From the NCBI GenBank assembly GCA_038501785.1, contig JBAMJR010000001.1, forward strand, positions 4,520,001-4,584,000: a stretch of 64,000 nucleotides of DNA, written 5' to 3'. The position numbers and the translations under genes were made by a program. Within the stretch, counting starts at the first letter, position 1. Every line of letters begins with the position of its first letter. The notes below the pieces were generated by a model. The model did not search any database, was not told where the DNA came from, and saw only the letters and a list, made by a program, of their open reading frames with translations. The stretch comes from Myoxocephalus aenaeus. Its lineage: Eukaryota; Chordata; Actinopteri; Perciformes; Cottidae. Positions 52,566-63,329 of the stretch are shown in pieces.

Positions 52566-54541
52566 GACCCTGATGTAGGAAAATTAGTTTTTTTTTAGTT
52601 TTTTTTTTTAAAGGGACTCTGGTGCTCCCGGCATTCATAAAATATTGCGTTCATGAGATTATAGCAGACAGGCGGACTACCTGAAGTAATCATGTAAAAT
52701 AGTTATACATTTTTCTCACAAGCTTCTCAGGACTTCTGTATACATATTACGTTACAAGCAACATATTTATTCTCAACTTCAAAGACATTAATTGTATAAT
52801 TAGTTCAACGTCTCCAAAGGAAAACAGCAGCCGTTGGCTTCTTCTAGATACCTGAATGACTCACAATCTCTGCATGTTCTCATTTGTAAAAGCATATACT
52901 TAAGTGCATAAAAGGTTCTACCTCAGATCTTCATCAGGCAACGTCATGATTTGTCCATTTGAACTTTGTCTGGTTACAACGCTTCGGGCATCAGACATTC
53001 ATCAGGCAACAGGCAGGGTTTCTCCGTTTTCTTCATGATTTGGGCTTTTATTAAATCAAGGTCAAGAGACTGACTATAATTCAACATCTTAACTGTAACC
53101 CTGCCTACTGCCTCTCACATTAAAACCCTCACTATTTCCAGACAAAGCTTCTTCAGAGCCACAGACTATATTAAAAACGGCCAGTCAGGACTCCCCGCGG
53201 ACATGGTAGAAAGTACTGTACATCACTTTCTTGGCTTACTGAATATTGGCTACTTTTCCAAATGTAAGAAGCCACATTTCTACACTCTCCCTGGCTGTAA
53301 AGATGCTATTTACCTGAACATATTCTACCGGTTTCAGAAGGTAAAACCTTCTGGTTAAATACTAAATTGACTCCCATTGAGTTGTGGACACAAATGTGAG
53401 TGTAATTGAATCACATTTGTTTTTAAAATCTTATTTCCAGTCACTCAGTCATGATTCCCCAGTTTCCGTGAGCAAATGCTTCATACTGGCAAATGTTATA
53501 AATGCTCTGGAAAGGAAAATGGTTTTGAAAGAAGAGCAGGCTTCTCAGCCAGTCTCTTCATGTCACAGACGCTGTCGTGCTCAGCGTGTGATTGGATGTG
53601 TCTGGCTCCTCATCAGGGCACAGTGTTCCTGGGCTGACCAGCTCAGTGTTCTATTGATTAGGCCTTTGGCAACGCGGGCAGATTTATTCTCTTATTAGGG
53701 GCTCCTAATGCCTGATCAGGACAGATTAAAGGTCTGCCACTGCCTCAGGCTACACTATCATTCAGATCCTTTTATTAGGACTGGATGGCTGCATCGCCAT
53801 AATTATACTAAGGACTAAGCACTGGAATTGTACAGCAAGCAGAGAGCTAATGCGGATTCTTAGCTAATTGGGGGGGAACACGCGTAAGATACGTTATTGA
53901 CTTCTGTAATATAAGATGATTATTAGAGCAGAACTGAATATGTTTTAATTTCAAGCAAAGCAGGACTGTTTATTTCCCCGAGCAGAGCAGAGCCACAATC
54001 ACATCTCCTCAGAGTGCATCCTAAATTAGATTTCCGACCACCAAGATCGATAAAAAACCCTCACCCGTCACTTCTGATTGATTACCCTGCCTTTTTTTTT
54101 AAATATTATTTTTGATCAATCATTAATGCATTATGCCAACCAATATACATAACATCCAGCTGTAGTAGTGTTCATGTTCGTCTGTGGGTTTCTCGCCAAC
54201 CAATTTCTTCATCTTTTCGCTACTCCAAATCGTTTCATTAAGTTATCATTTCATCTTCTATCCCACACTTACGTATAATAATGATCAGCAGTTCTCCGGC
54301 TGCTCATTCCCTCTGTGGACGACGCGGGACAAAGCCGAAACGTTCTTTAAACACCCAGGTGTGCAGTTAAGTCTGTTTTACTGTTTTAATCCTCTTAACT
54401 TCACTTAGGGGGGTTGAACATCTGAGGACATGCTCAAAATGTCCGCTCCGCCTTTTATCGTTTGCCATCAGGACAATTTCTCCAAGGACCCGATTTTTTT
54501 GCTCGTACTGCGACCCAGTGGGCCAAACCACATCCAGGGGT

Positions 54542-54570
54542 GATGTGATTGATTTCTAATCAATCACATC
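54542..54570. repeat. Perfect 13-bp inverted repeat (hairpin) with TGATTGAT core
   Basis: GATGTGATTGATT (54542-54554) and AATCAATCACATC (54558-54570) are exact reverse complements with a 3-base loop, followed by a run of nine C. Each arm contains TGATTGAT, a PBX/HOX-type motif. Confidence 0.8.
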
Positions 54571-56792
54571 CCCCCCCCCACCCTCCATTCCCGCAGCAGC
54601 ACGTCGAGCACAAAGCAAACATTCACGCAGAAACCCCCGATCACGCAGAGGCACATTATCTACTGTGGTTGCTTGGCAACCAAACAGAGACGGTCACATT
54701 GGCAACATAGCGGTTCATTTGTATCCAGCTGTGTCAGCAATGGGTAGCCGACACTAAGGAGACATTTCTCCAGCTTCGAAGGAAAAACTCTGAATCAAAA
54801 AGCTGACTTTAGACCCATGACACCATGTAAACGATGAAATATGGTGAATTACCAACTTAGACTATCTTATTTTCTGACGATGGCATATTTAAATGACTTA
54901 TCATCTTATTATCCAGAACACGCTCATGTGTTTACCACGTGAACGCGCTTCTTCTCTGTGCCTCACAAAGCAGAGCAACGTGCCCGGCCCCGCTGCTGTC
55001 AGACGCAGGAGGTGCACCTCGCATGATGCCTCTTTCCACATGAACGTAGTGGAATTCAAGTGTTGTGCTCCGAGCAACGGGCCTCTGTGTGATCTCAACC
55101 TTACACTTAACGAACGCCTTCTTTCATCTTCCACACACGAGTAGGTATTGCAGGGGAACATTAAATCCGATCACAGCTCCGAACACAATCATCCCACTTA
55201 CGTGCCGTGTGAAAGAGGAGTAAAAATTTAAAAAAAGGCATCTCTGAACTGTTGGTGGCTACGGTTTTAATTTACTTATTCTACTGAGTGTTCGCTTTAA
55301 AAATGCATGACGAGCCATTTCAAATTGTTATGCTTCCTGACAAAAGGAATCCCTATCTCCCCTCTTTGTCTGGTTTATCCTCGACATGTCAAACACTTGC
55401 GGTCAGCGCTTCTCTGCAATCTTTGTTCTGCGGCTCATTCACGATCCACTTTGATGCATTTGTTTATCGAGCTTCTGAAATAGCCATTCTTTCCAACACA
55501 AACACAATCTGGGCCTAATGCAGCACTGTGCCAGAACAATGTCATTCTCCTCATCCATGTAACAAAGCAACAGGAGCGTTTAGTGAACATGGAGGAAACG
55601 GGTTCATTTTCAACATGGTGTGACTGTTTCCATGCAGTGAAGAGCGACACAGGGACGTTTTACGAGTGGGAGTCAATAGATTTCAAAGCTAGGGGCTCTT
55701 GTGAAAGCCATTCTATGAACTTGTATCCTTCATTCCTTTAAGAGATGCAGGAGCAAGGAAGACATTTAAAAAGTACCGCTTCCTCTGTGTACACTAGCAT
55801 GGGACCGAATCTAACAAGCGCTTTAGGTGTCCCTGTAGTAGGAAAGTGTCCCATCAGGATGCACCATCGGAGGAAGAAGAAGGTGAAGGTGTCTTCCTAC
55901 TCAGGCGCTCATGTGATTAACAGAATATATATGCCCGAAGTGCTTTTCCAGTGGGATAATACAGCAAAAATGGTATGCGTCCCATTTGGACAGAGACAAG
56001 TTGCGGTCCAATTCGAGACACTAAAGGGAGCTAAATTATCGTCCACTAGTCCAAGCGGATGAATGTGTCAACTTGTGTTTTACAATACTCAATGATGATT
56101 ATAATGATAATGGTTGCCAGCTTTAAGCAGCTCCACAAGACAACATGACTCCTGTCTCTTTGAGGAAATAATAAAATAGGAAAAAAATATATAAAATCAA
56201 CTCTTCGGCTGATGCCAGGCCCATACAATCTGCAGTTAGAAGAATGCAGGAGGTGAAAGGACTGACAGTTTGCACAAACATATGAAAGCTCATGAAGAGC
56301 TCAATAAACTCCTTCCTCTTCCAACTTTCTGCTGACAACCTTCTGATTGCATCAACATACGCCTTCCAGACAAAGCTTCAGTGCTGCCTACATTTCAATC
56401 CCAGCAGTAATGTCCCAGAACCATTGACCTATCTGTGTCTCCTTCATTGACTTTGCCGGACTCCTGTTTGATAATAAGAAACACCACCACATGTCTCCAA
56501 ACCGCCCAGCGCCTGACAGCTTCCCTGCCGGGCCGCCACTCTTGTCCGAGCCCCCACTGAGCTGCTCTCAAGAAGAACTATAAAAACATCTGTCACAAAC
56601 CTCTGTGGTCCACTGTGGTCGATATTTCTGAAACACATATATAAAATACAAAACTTGCCAACTGCCCTGCAGACGTTCAGGTGGTAAGCCGTTCGAGTTG
56701 CACAGTATAGTATGGTTGTTGAGACAAAAGTTTCTGAATTTTGTAATCACAAAAATGAATATTAAATGATCATCAACTGCATGTGTGTGTTA

Positions 56793-56985
56793 CACTGTAT
56801 GGCCAGAAGCATGTGAACACCAAAACACAACAGCTAAGACCACATGTTTTTGGAGCTCTGGTCAGGACACTCATGTTTAACCACATCTGGAAACAAAAAA
56901 TGTGGTCTATTGTCGCCACAAAGTTGGAAGCCATAAAGTGTGCGTCCATGTAGTGTCGTCCAGCGACAGTGTTAAAATCGAGGAG
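56793..56985 (+). mobile_element. Possible Tc1-like transposon end fragment
   Basis: ACACTGTATGGCCAGAAGCA and TGTGAACACCAAAACACAAC resemble the terminal repeat of fish Tc1-like elements of the TATGGCCAAAAGTATGTGGACA type. No matching inverted end or transposase motif was found nearby. The extent is approximate. Confidence 0.4.
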
Positions 56986-57216
56986 AGAAATGGAAAACGC
57001 CAAAGCAACAAATGTTCCGTGTGACACTTTTCCCCACATCTTTTACGGGCCTGTGTTACTTGTTGAATAACTTAAAAGGATGCTTGTAGGCAGATGCTCT
57101 AACTGGAAGAAGGTGATTCCACTTCACTCTCTCTCAGGGCGCTCACAGATACACACAAAGGAAGCCACTCTCACACTTGTGACTTCCATTTCAAGCTGAG
57201 CGGGCGAGGGACTCAC

Positions 57217-57356
57217 CCCGTGAGGACGACCACGAAGTCCATTACATTCCAGCCGTTGCGGAGGTAGGAGCCTTTGTGAAATGCGAAGCCCAGGGCGATG
57301 ATCTTAATGGCAGCCTCGAAACAGAATATTCCAATAAAGTAGGGCTCTGTGTCGTC
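57217..57356 (-). CDS. cacna1a: Cav2.1-type calcium channel, exon 3 (domain I S2-S3)
   Basis: The exon encodes residues 129-174 plus two bases of codon 175: DDTEPYF, the S2 helix IGIFCFEAAIKIIALG, the S2-S3 loop FAFHKGSYLRNGWN, and S3 VMDFVVVLTG. The acidic residues of S2 and S3 form the charge-transfer part of the domain I voltage sensor. It is 140 bp, as I recall for the human exon. The acceptor is a strong pyrimidine tract ending CCTGTAG and the donor is GG/GTGAGT. Alanine in GFAFHKG is the Cav2.1 residue (Cav2.2 has V, Cav2.3 has I), one of the better paralogue markers. Ala144 replaces the glycine of the usual FEAGIK motif. Frame with exons 2 and 4 is intact. Confidence 0.93.
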
Positions 57357-60262
57357 CTACAGGGAGACAGAGAGAGGATGAGAGTGACAGAGGAAGATTT
57401 TTTTGTTAGAGGTAAAAGAGTGGTTAATGAAGCATCAAGTGAAAGAGAGAGGGGGGGTAAGTAAAGCAATGAAAGAAAGATGGCTCCTTTCACTTCCTGC
57501 AGCAGCATGAACAGAAGTGCAGGAAGTGGAGCCCTCTTCTCTGGATGAAAAGAGAGTAAATACAGTGAAAACAAATATTCACACACACAGTATGATCTTG
57601 AGGGCAGTGGTAAATCAATGGAGCCTCAGGCCCGCTCATTCAATGCATTCAAACATAATAAATAAGCTATTTAGCTTCAATTGATGATAGAACATTTGAG
57701 ATACGGGTTATTAAGGTTAATTTAGGCTCCATTGTCACACCAGAGAAGTTGACTGGGGCAGTGACAAAGGGAGCAGAGGGGCTCTCTGTCTGACCGTTGG
57801 GATGACCAAGCCAACCAGAGGGCTACATGAGCGGTGCTTGAAGTGGAAAAACAGAAGTGTCAGTACCTCCCTCTTTCATATGTTGCTGTGCGTATCGGCC
57901 GGTAGCAGCAAATCAGTATAACATTCTGAATTTCTACAGTGAATAAAAGATACGAAGAGATATGTCTGATGTCCACAACATAAATGTATTTATGTAATCA
58001 AGAGCGCTGGAAGTAGGCTGTCCAGGGGGCCATTGGCCTCCCCACTTTATGCCCCGGTCCCGATATAAAGAGATAAAGAATAACACATATACAATGTCAT
58101 GTGCAAGCTTTGGTGCTTGCAGTAGACCTACTACCGTGGTAAAATGGCCAAGGCCAGGTTTCAGTGCAAGAGCCGGCAGCGTGCCAGTACTGTGTACCGG
58201 TGGTTATCAGCTTACTGAGTTTACTACTAGTCAACAGTGGGGTACCTGAGTCCAAGAAAACGGCTACTGGTCCAAGCAGCAGGGTACTTGGACTAACCAT
58301 AGGGATATTTGGGCAGAATTAGGCTTTAAAGGGGAAGGTACTAAGGGCACGTGAGACCTTTGGCCACAAGAGGAGAATTTGCCACCTTGGCCAAACACAT
58401 TGGGTGGACCAACAGGGGTAAGTAAAGAGGTACTTGGGCCATTTAAGTGCCGTTTTGGCATGTTATTGGGCGAAAATTAAGCATGGCACTTGGATCGACC
58501 ACAAGAGTACTTGTGGGCCTCTTGGTCCAACCACAGGGGTAAAAAGGAGGCAGTTGGGCCAACAAGAAGGGCATATGTACAGATCAAAGGGGTACTAGGG
58601 CCAAGGCATAATGGAAATGGGCGGTACACGGCGCGACCAGAGGGGGACTTGTGTTGCATAAGTGTGAAATTGGGGCGAATCAGAAGCACAACATTATCCC
58701 AATAGGAAAAAAGGCATTGCTGTTTGAAAGTGCACTTTAGCACTGAGAGCATATGCACAACACACATGACTGGACATGATTGATTGGGACCTTTGCGGTA
58801 TTCCCTAAAAGTGTCAAACAACACCGTCACAGTTTGATCATTTGCAGGATGTGGCGAGGTGAACCCTGGGCCTTGCTGTAAGTAAGGAAGATAGATCAGG
58901 CGCGTATGACATGACACTTTTTCCTTTGCCTCCATTAATATCTGCTGGAGCCCGTGGCGATGTACAGGGCACGAGCAGAAGATATCTCACGCCTCCACTA
59001 ACCCTCGATTCTTTCCCCACCTCGCTCCGAGCATACCACAACCTGACAGACATTATCCCCAACCCCCAGCATCACCCAGCCTCCAACATAAACAATCATG
59101 TAGAAGCAGTGTGACAGGCCCGAGCACTATAAGAAATGTGACCTTTTCCATAGCACTGGCTGACTACAGTGAACATCCAGAGATTATGTCTGGATGGTTT
59201 CTGTATCGTGAAGGCTGCTGTGGTAAAATAACAACAGTTTGTTGTTGTTGAGAAGAAGATAAAGTGTCCGTGACCAATAGGAGGAAGCCAGTAACATTTC
59301 AACCAAGACAGGCATTGAATGTGTCATACAGTATATTCATGCATGCTATACGAACGCCAGATTCATAGACTAAACAATTGAATGTGATATTTAATGGGCC
59401 GGAGGGCTGCCTGGATAAATGTCTGTACTAGTCGTGCATTAACATCTATTATACATACATCTAAAATACTGCTGAATTATAAATACGCTTACAGAAGACG
59501 GCTGGGGAAATCCCCAAGGACCACGGCGCTAAAATCCAGCAATGGATCTGAAATACTCTGACTGAATAGCATTCTGTCATCGCCTCCACTTACAGCACGC
59601 CTCCTACTCTGTTGACAGAGCTTCATAAATAATAGCTGATCCCTTGTTCTAATTAAAAGGCTTCTCGTTGTATTACATCCTCGAGGTGGAGGAGGCTGGG
59701 AGCGGATGCTTGTTTTCTCCTTTGTGTCGCCGCTCTAATCACTTTCTCAGGTGCCGAACGCCACCTCTTTGTTTCCCTAGTTGTAACGTCTCCACTGATG
59801 AATTTGCATCGCACCCGCAGATATCATGCAAACCGGGAGCAGGTGGCTGAATATGAGGGGAATTCATCGACTTTTTCCACGTCAAGCTGTTGCTCTTTGT
59901 AACACTCTCTGGCTCTCTATTTAAAGACAAAGTCCCCTGAGCTACAACACCCTTGTGTACAAGCACGACAAAGTGTTGAACCATGAAGCTGCGCGCTATT
60001 CAGTTTGTTTGCTTTTTTTCTCCTTCCGTGGTGCACAGGGCAGGATATGCATCTTGACCTCCCTGTGCAACAGTCTCTTTGGTTACTCTCTGATACTGGT
60101 TAGCTATGCGTCATTAGGGGAGGGGGGGTTCTGATGACTAACATGAGACAAAACACTGTGAACTGATTAGCTGATTGCATTACCCTCCATATCTGTCTGA
60201 CTGGCTGTTGACAAGCTCTTTCGTCTGAAAGGAAGTGACCTCGGCCACGTCAAAGCACTTAC
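57357..60262 (-). other. Intron 2 (2906 bp)
   Basis: The intron lies between the S1 and S2-S3 exons, with a GTAAGT donor after exon 2 and a TCTCCCTGTAG acceptor before exon 3. The middle (about 58130-58660) is a decayed tandem repeat. The rest is unique-looking AT-rich sequence with no other exon seen. Confidence 0.85.
58130..58660 (+). repeat. Degenerate tandem repeat array in intron 2
   Basis: Variants of TTGGNCCAACCACAGGGGTA recur many times. Examples are ACTTGGACTAACCATAGGGA near 58289, GGTGGACCAACAGGGGTAAG near 58404, GGTCCAACCACAGGGGTAA near 58524, and shorter pieces such as GGTACTTGGGCC near 58430 and GGGTACTAGGGCCAA near 58590. Spacing is irregular, so units have drifted or lost parts. 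It looks like an old minisatellite. No known family was recognised. Confidence 0.55.
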
Positions 60263-60368
60263 CAGGCGTTCTGACATGGGCGTCTTGTCGCTGGCAGGCA
60301 GATGCTGCTCCAGGGCCAAGACGATGCAGTTGGCGATAATTGTAGCGAGGATCATGTACTCAAATGGA
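60263..60368 (-). CDS. cacna1a: Cav2.1-type calcium channel, exon 2 (domain I S1)
   Basis: The exon encodes the last base of Pro93 and residues 94-128: PFEYM, then the S1 helix ILATIIANCIVLALEQ, then the S1-S2 linker HLPASDKTPMSERL. It spans the membrane as the first helix of the domain I voltage sensor. It is 106 bp, the same as I recall for human CACNA1A. The 5' boundary is unusual: the intron ends in AC, not AG, preceded by a U12-type branch sequence TCCTTAAC. The boundary is fixed by the reading frame, since TGG CC joined to T CCA TTT GAG gives W-P-P-F-E. The donor is CTG/GTAAGT. The linker has Ala-Ser where mammalian Cav2.1 has Asp-Asp (LPDDDKTP). Confidence 0.92.
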
Positions 60369-60384
60369 GTGAGAAAGTTAAGGA
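60369..60384 (-). other. U12-type branch site and AC 3' splice site of intron 1
   Basis: The minus strand reads TCCTTAAC (60384-60377) followed by TTTCTCAC, and exon 2 begins at 60368. TCCTTAAC is the consensus U12 branch sequence. The branch adenosine is 9-10 nt from the intron end, close to the short spacing typical of minor introns. The terminal dinucleotide is AC, matching the AT donor. Confidence 0.9.
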
Positions 60385-61680
60385 GCAGTAGCGAGAGAGA
60401 GAGAGGGAGAAAGTTGCATTCACTTCATTTCACAGCTGAATCATGAATTATACATTTTGTGACGGAGGGTTTAAAAACCTACTTCTCAAACAGGATGAAT
60501 GGCTTTAACAGGAGTACAATGAGATGTTTCTAACCCATCTCTAACCCGTCTAATCAAAACAAGGGTGTCTAACATTGGCAGACGGCATTAAATTGTACAG
60601 AAAAGCAAATTATCCTGCATGCTGCTGTATGAAAATTGACATTAAACTCAAATATGGACGTATTCTGTCCACTAAAGCATAAGCCTTCCATCAGGCTCTG
60701 GTTGAAGGCTTTCCAGAGAGAATGCGTCCTATACATGCGCTCGTGATCTTTCCAGATGGTTGACCATTTCCAACCATTTTCAATGGTTGGTTCATTCTGC
60801 AATCCATTTTCACTGGGTCAATGCCCGCGGGTCAGGGCCTATTGAGAGGCTATGAATCGTGAGGGAGCTTATGACCATTATAGTCAAGATGTAGAATTAG
60901 TACCCAGAAGACACCGTGATTATGCAACCAGAAAACTGTTTTCCTGGCAGTGAGTTTTAATGGAAAATGGTTATAATGGCTACTTTTAACCGCTTCAGCT
61001 TTAATTTTCCGGTTGTGGTGGGTTTTTATTTAATTTTAGCAGGGAGGTTCAACTCTTATCAGCTCATGAATGACACGGATGAATTTAAGACATTGTTATA
61101 TTCTATTACAGCTAATGCGGTTCTCACCGTCACCCACAGTGCAGATCCAGTTGTCTTCTTGCTCGTGTCACACGAGCTCTGGCTCTCCAGCCTCACCGCT
61201 AAAATATCTTCATTTTAATGTCATTTAATCTGGCTTCCCCTCATTAATGAATGTGGATATGCTGACAACGATATTATTCACTTTAAATTACTTACACTTG
61301 TTTTTGTTTTATCCAAATCACCTGTTTTAAGACTTAAACTGCATGAACTGCTTTCCAGCCTTTAAATATCACTGCAAAAAATATTATTAAATTGTGTTTT
61401 TTTTTTTCTTCAAATCACGTGTTTCAAAACGTTTCTTGTAATAACTGGAACTGTGCAGTTGTTACTGTAGACTCAACCTGACTACAAGATGTTGACACTT
61501 CCCTATCTTGAAATAGATGAAACGTGCCAGATGCGTAATGTCAACTGGCAGAATCGTTCTCCTTACTAAAGGAGAGAGAAAATACTTCTTGAATTTGAAG
61601 AGCATGACTCGCTGAAGTAGACATTTTCTTTTTTTCTTTTTCTTTTTTTTGCAGAGTTGAGAGAGTTGAGCGTGGGCGAC

Positions 61681-61701
61681 TTCAGCACCATGGAGAGGGC
61701 T
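61681..61701 (+). promoter_or_regulatory. RE1/NRSE-like element (REST binding site) in intron 1
   Basis: The plus strand reads TTCAGCACCATGGAGAG followed by GGCT. It matches the core RE1 consensus TYAGMRCCNNRGMSAG at every constrained position and the 21-bp NRSE at about 17 positions. REST represses neuronal genes in non-neuronal cells, including voltage-gated channel genes. The site lies about 730 bp inside intron 1 of a neuronal calcium channel, where such control makes sense. Occupancy is inferred, not seen. Confidence 0.75.
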
Positions 61702-62422
61702 GCTAACTAAGACAGCGAGGCGGTGCCGCAACAAACCCCAGGACCAACGCTCTCCTTTTCGCCAGAACGAACCGCGTCTTCTCTCAACAATCACACGAGG
61801 AGCGGGAGGTCACCCTGCGCACGCGCCCGCACCACTCACTACCCGCTGCCCTTTTACGCACGCAGCTTCCTTATCGACTTCCACTTGCGTCGATCGACGG
61901 CGATGCCTGATCGTCATTAACTGACGCTGGGGTTTGCCGTCCTTGTCCGGCAGACAGTTTGCACAGCTGACGTTATGACAATAAGAACTTTCTCGCTCGA
62001 TGCGGACGCCCAGAGGTTCTGAACTGAGATGGGAATATATATAACCAAACAAAACCGGCGGATGTGGAGTCTTTTCACTGCCTGCACCGATCGAGATAAA
62101 CATATTTATCTCATGTTAAACACAGATAAGAAGCGGAGCGACAGGTGCAGTCGGCGTTGCGCTTAGAAGAATAAAGAAAGACACTGTGGAAGCTGCTCCA
62201 CAGTGTGAGAATAGCCGCTCTCATTCAACTAAGAGCACAGAACGTAATCCACACCTAAACGCACCGGCTGGACAGACAGGCCTGCGAGGAGTGCTGTGTT
62301 TCTGCTTTTCAACCATCTGTGTGTGTTTGTGTGTGTGTGTGGTTGCCAAGCAAGGACAGAAAGGTTAGGGGCTACAGATGCACCTGCTCTGTGCGCGGCG
62401 CTACAGGCTGCTGCTGGTCGGG

Positions 62423-62430
62423 AAGGATAT
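62423..62430 (-). other. U12-type (AT-AC) 5' splice site of intron 1
   Basis: Directly after the last coding bases of exon 1 (TGG CC) the minus strand reads ATATCCTT, the exact consensus of the minor-spliceosome AT-AC donor, and no GT donor fits the frame here. AT-AC introns are an established, conserved feature of voltage-gated sodium and calcium channel genes, so this looks ancestral, not an error. Confidence 0.9.
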
Positions 62431-62708
62431 GGCCACTCGGTTATTCGCTTCGCATACTTCCTGATCAGGTTGTCCTCGCGGAAGATGAAGAGGGAGCGGT
62501 TGACCGTGAGGCAGTTTTGTTTGACAGGGTTCGGGTTGTAGATGGCCATTGTCCGGGCTCTCTGGGCCATCGACTGCTTGTACACCCTCTGGCCAACCGG
62601 AGCGCCGCCACCGCGGGCTCCCCCTCTGCCAGCGCCCGGTCCGCCTCTCCCTCCGCCGCCTGCGCCTCCTCCATAGCGGGTGGGTAGGTCTTCTGCGAAG
62701 CGGGCCAT
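62431..62708 (-). CDS. cacna1a: Cav2.1-type calcium channel alpha-1 subunit, coding exon 1 (N-terminus)
   Basis: This exon encodes residues 1-92 plus two bases of codon 93 of a voltage-gated calcium channel pore subunit, the cytoplasmic N-terminus before S1. It starts MARFAEDLPTRYGGG, has a Gly/Arg-rich stretch at about residues 13-38, and then the Cav2 signature YKQSMAQRARTMA, followed by QNCLTVNRSLFIF and IRKYAKRITEW. The ATG at 62708 has A at -3 and G at +4; no in-frame ATG was seen just upstream. Family knowledge: human Cav2.1 begins MARF and has M in YKQSM and L in QNCLTV, whereas Cav2.2 has MVRF, YKQSI and QNCFTV, so these positions favour Cav2.1. The exon is 278 bp against 293 bp in human as I recall, the difference lying in the glycine tract. 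It ends at TGG CC before an ATATCCTT donor, so the open frame continuing past 62431 is intron. The paralogue (aa or ab) cannot be told. Confidence 0.85.
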
Positions 62709-63250
62709 TCTGGAAACGCACAGATCCAAAAGGGTAAATCCAAACTGGTGTCAGTGGAAATGGAGGGGAGACGCATCACAACAAACACACTTCATCCAAA
62801 CCACAATGCTGAGCGCTGGAGTGTACAGAAAGCGCTGCGTTTTGGAAGATGAAACAACAGGGTGGCCTCATAGAAAACCATGTTCCCGTGATCCTTCCCA
62901 TTCATTCATCTCCAGAGAAATGTGAAACTGAAAAGTTGAACGCGATAAAGCACTTCGGCTGGAGAATAATTCACTTCGCGGAGGCTGTTGCATCCATACC
63001 AGCCGGGCTGGAGAAGAAAAAGAAGAAGAAAAAAAAATCACGGTGAAATCAAACCAGATCGCCCCGTCTCTGTCCAGAATCCTGACAGCATCGTGCCAGC
63101 ATCCAAAACACCAGTTGAAACGTTCAGGGCGTCAGTAGAACTGAGCAGGGGCGTCAGAAAACACCTGGGGTTCCTCCGTTTTTCTTCTTCTTCTTTTTTT
63201 TTCAGCTGAGAGAAATTAGAAGGCAAGCCAATCCAAGTTGTCCTGAGATT
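62709..63250 (-). other. cacna1a: Presumed 5' leader of the calcium channel gene
   Basis: This is the region between the candidate core promoter and the ATG. On the minus strand it holds 11 ATG triplets, GA-rich runs (63012-63040 and 63184-63203) and no long open frame starting with ATG. The sequence just before the start codon, GCGTTTCCAG/AATGG, resembles a splice acceptor, so part of this stretch could instead be a 5' UTR intron. Transcript ends cannot be fixed from sequence alone. Confidence 0.45.
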
Positions 63251-63276
63251 TCTGCTCGCTGTATGGGGGCTGAGGG

Positions 63277-63283
63277 CTATATA
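63277..63283 (-). promoter_or_regulatory. cacna1a: Candidate TATA box
   Basis: The minus strand reads GCTATATAGCC, giving TATATAG at 63283-63277. A start site about 25-30 nt downstream would lie near 63250. An inverted CCAAT box and a CACATGTG E-box lie upstream at plausible distances. The weakness is that a leader from here to the ATG would carry many upstream ATGs, and neuronal calcium channel promoters are often TATA-less. Confidence 0.4.
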
Positions 63284-63329
63284 GCAAGTCCTCAGTAGAA
63301 TAAGGAAGAGCACATGTGACCAGAACGGA

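Larger units (their letters stand above)
60369..62430 (-). other. Intron 1 (minor-spliceosome AT-AC intron, 2062 bp)
   Basis: This intron separates the N-terminal exon from the S1 exon. It contains a consensus RE1 element at 61681 and, near exon 1, a CpG-rich stretch (about 61720-61900). A T-rich run at 61622-61650 followed by GCAG looks like a plus-strand splice acceptor but is on the wrong strand for this gene. No other exon or gene was seen. Confidence 0.85.

Noticed and set aside
55745..56062. 105-codon plus-strand frame
   Set aside because: No family motif, no splice or promoter context, and of a length expected by chance in 64 kb.
58477..58935. 152-codon minus-strand frame
   Set aside because: It overlaps the decayed tandem repeat and has no family motif, so it is probably a by-product of the repeat.
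61622..61654. Strong pyrimidine tract plus GCAG on the plus strand, and another at 63175-63203
   Set aside because: They look like 3' splice sites of a plus-strand gene, but no plus-strand exon or donor was found. Simple T/C-rich runs explain them.
62229..62430. Open frame continuing beyond exon 1 (YPSRPAAACS...)
   Set aside because: It is the intron 1 sequence after the ATATCCTT donor; the Cav2 protein continues with P-F-E-Y from exon 2.
62709..62729. N-terminal extension of exon 1 by seven codons
   Set aside because: The upstream start would be TTG. MARF is the family start and its ATG has a good context.
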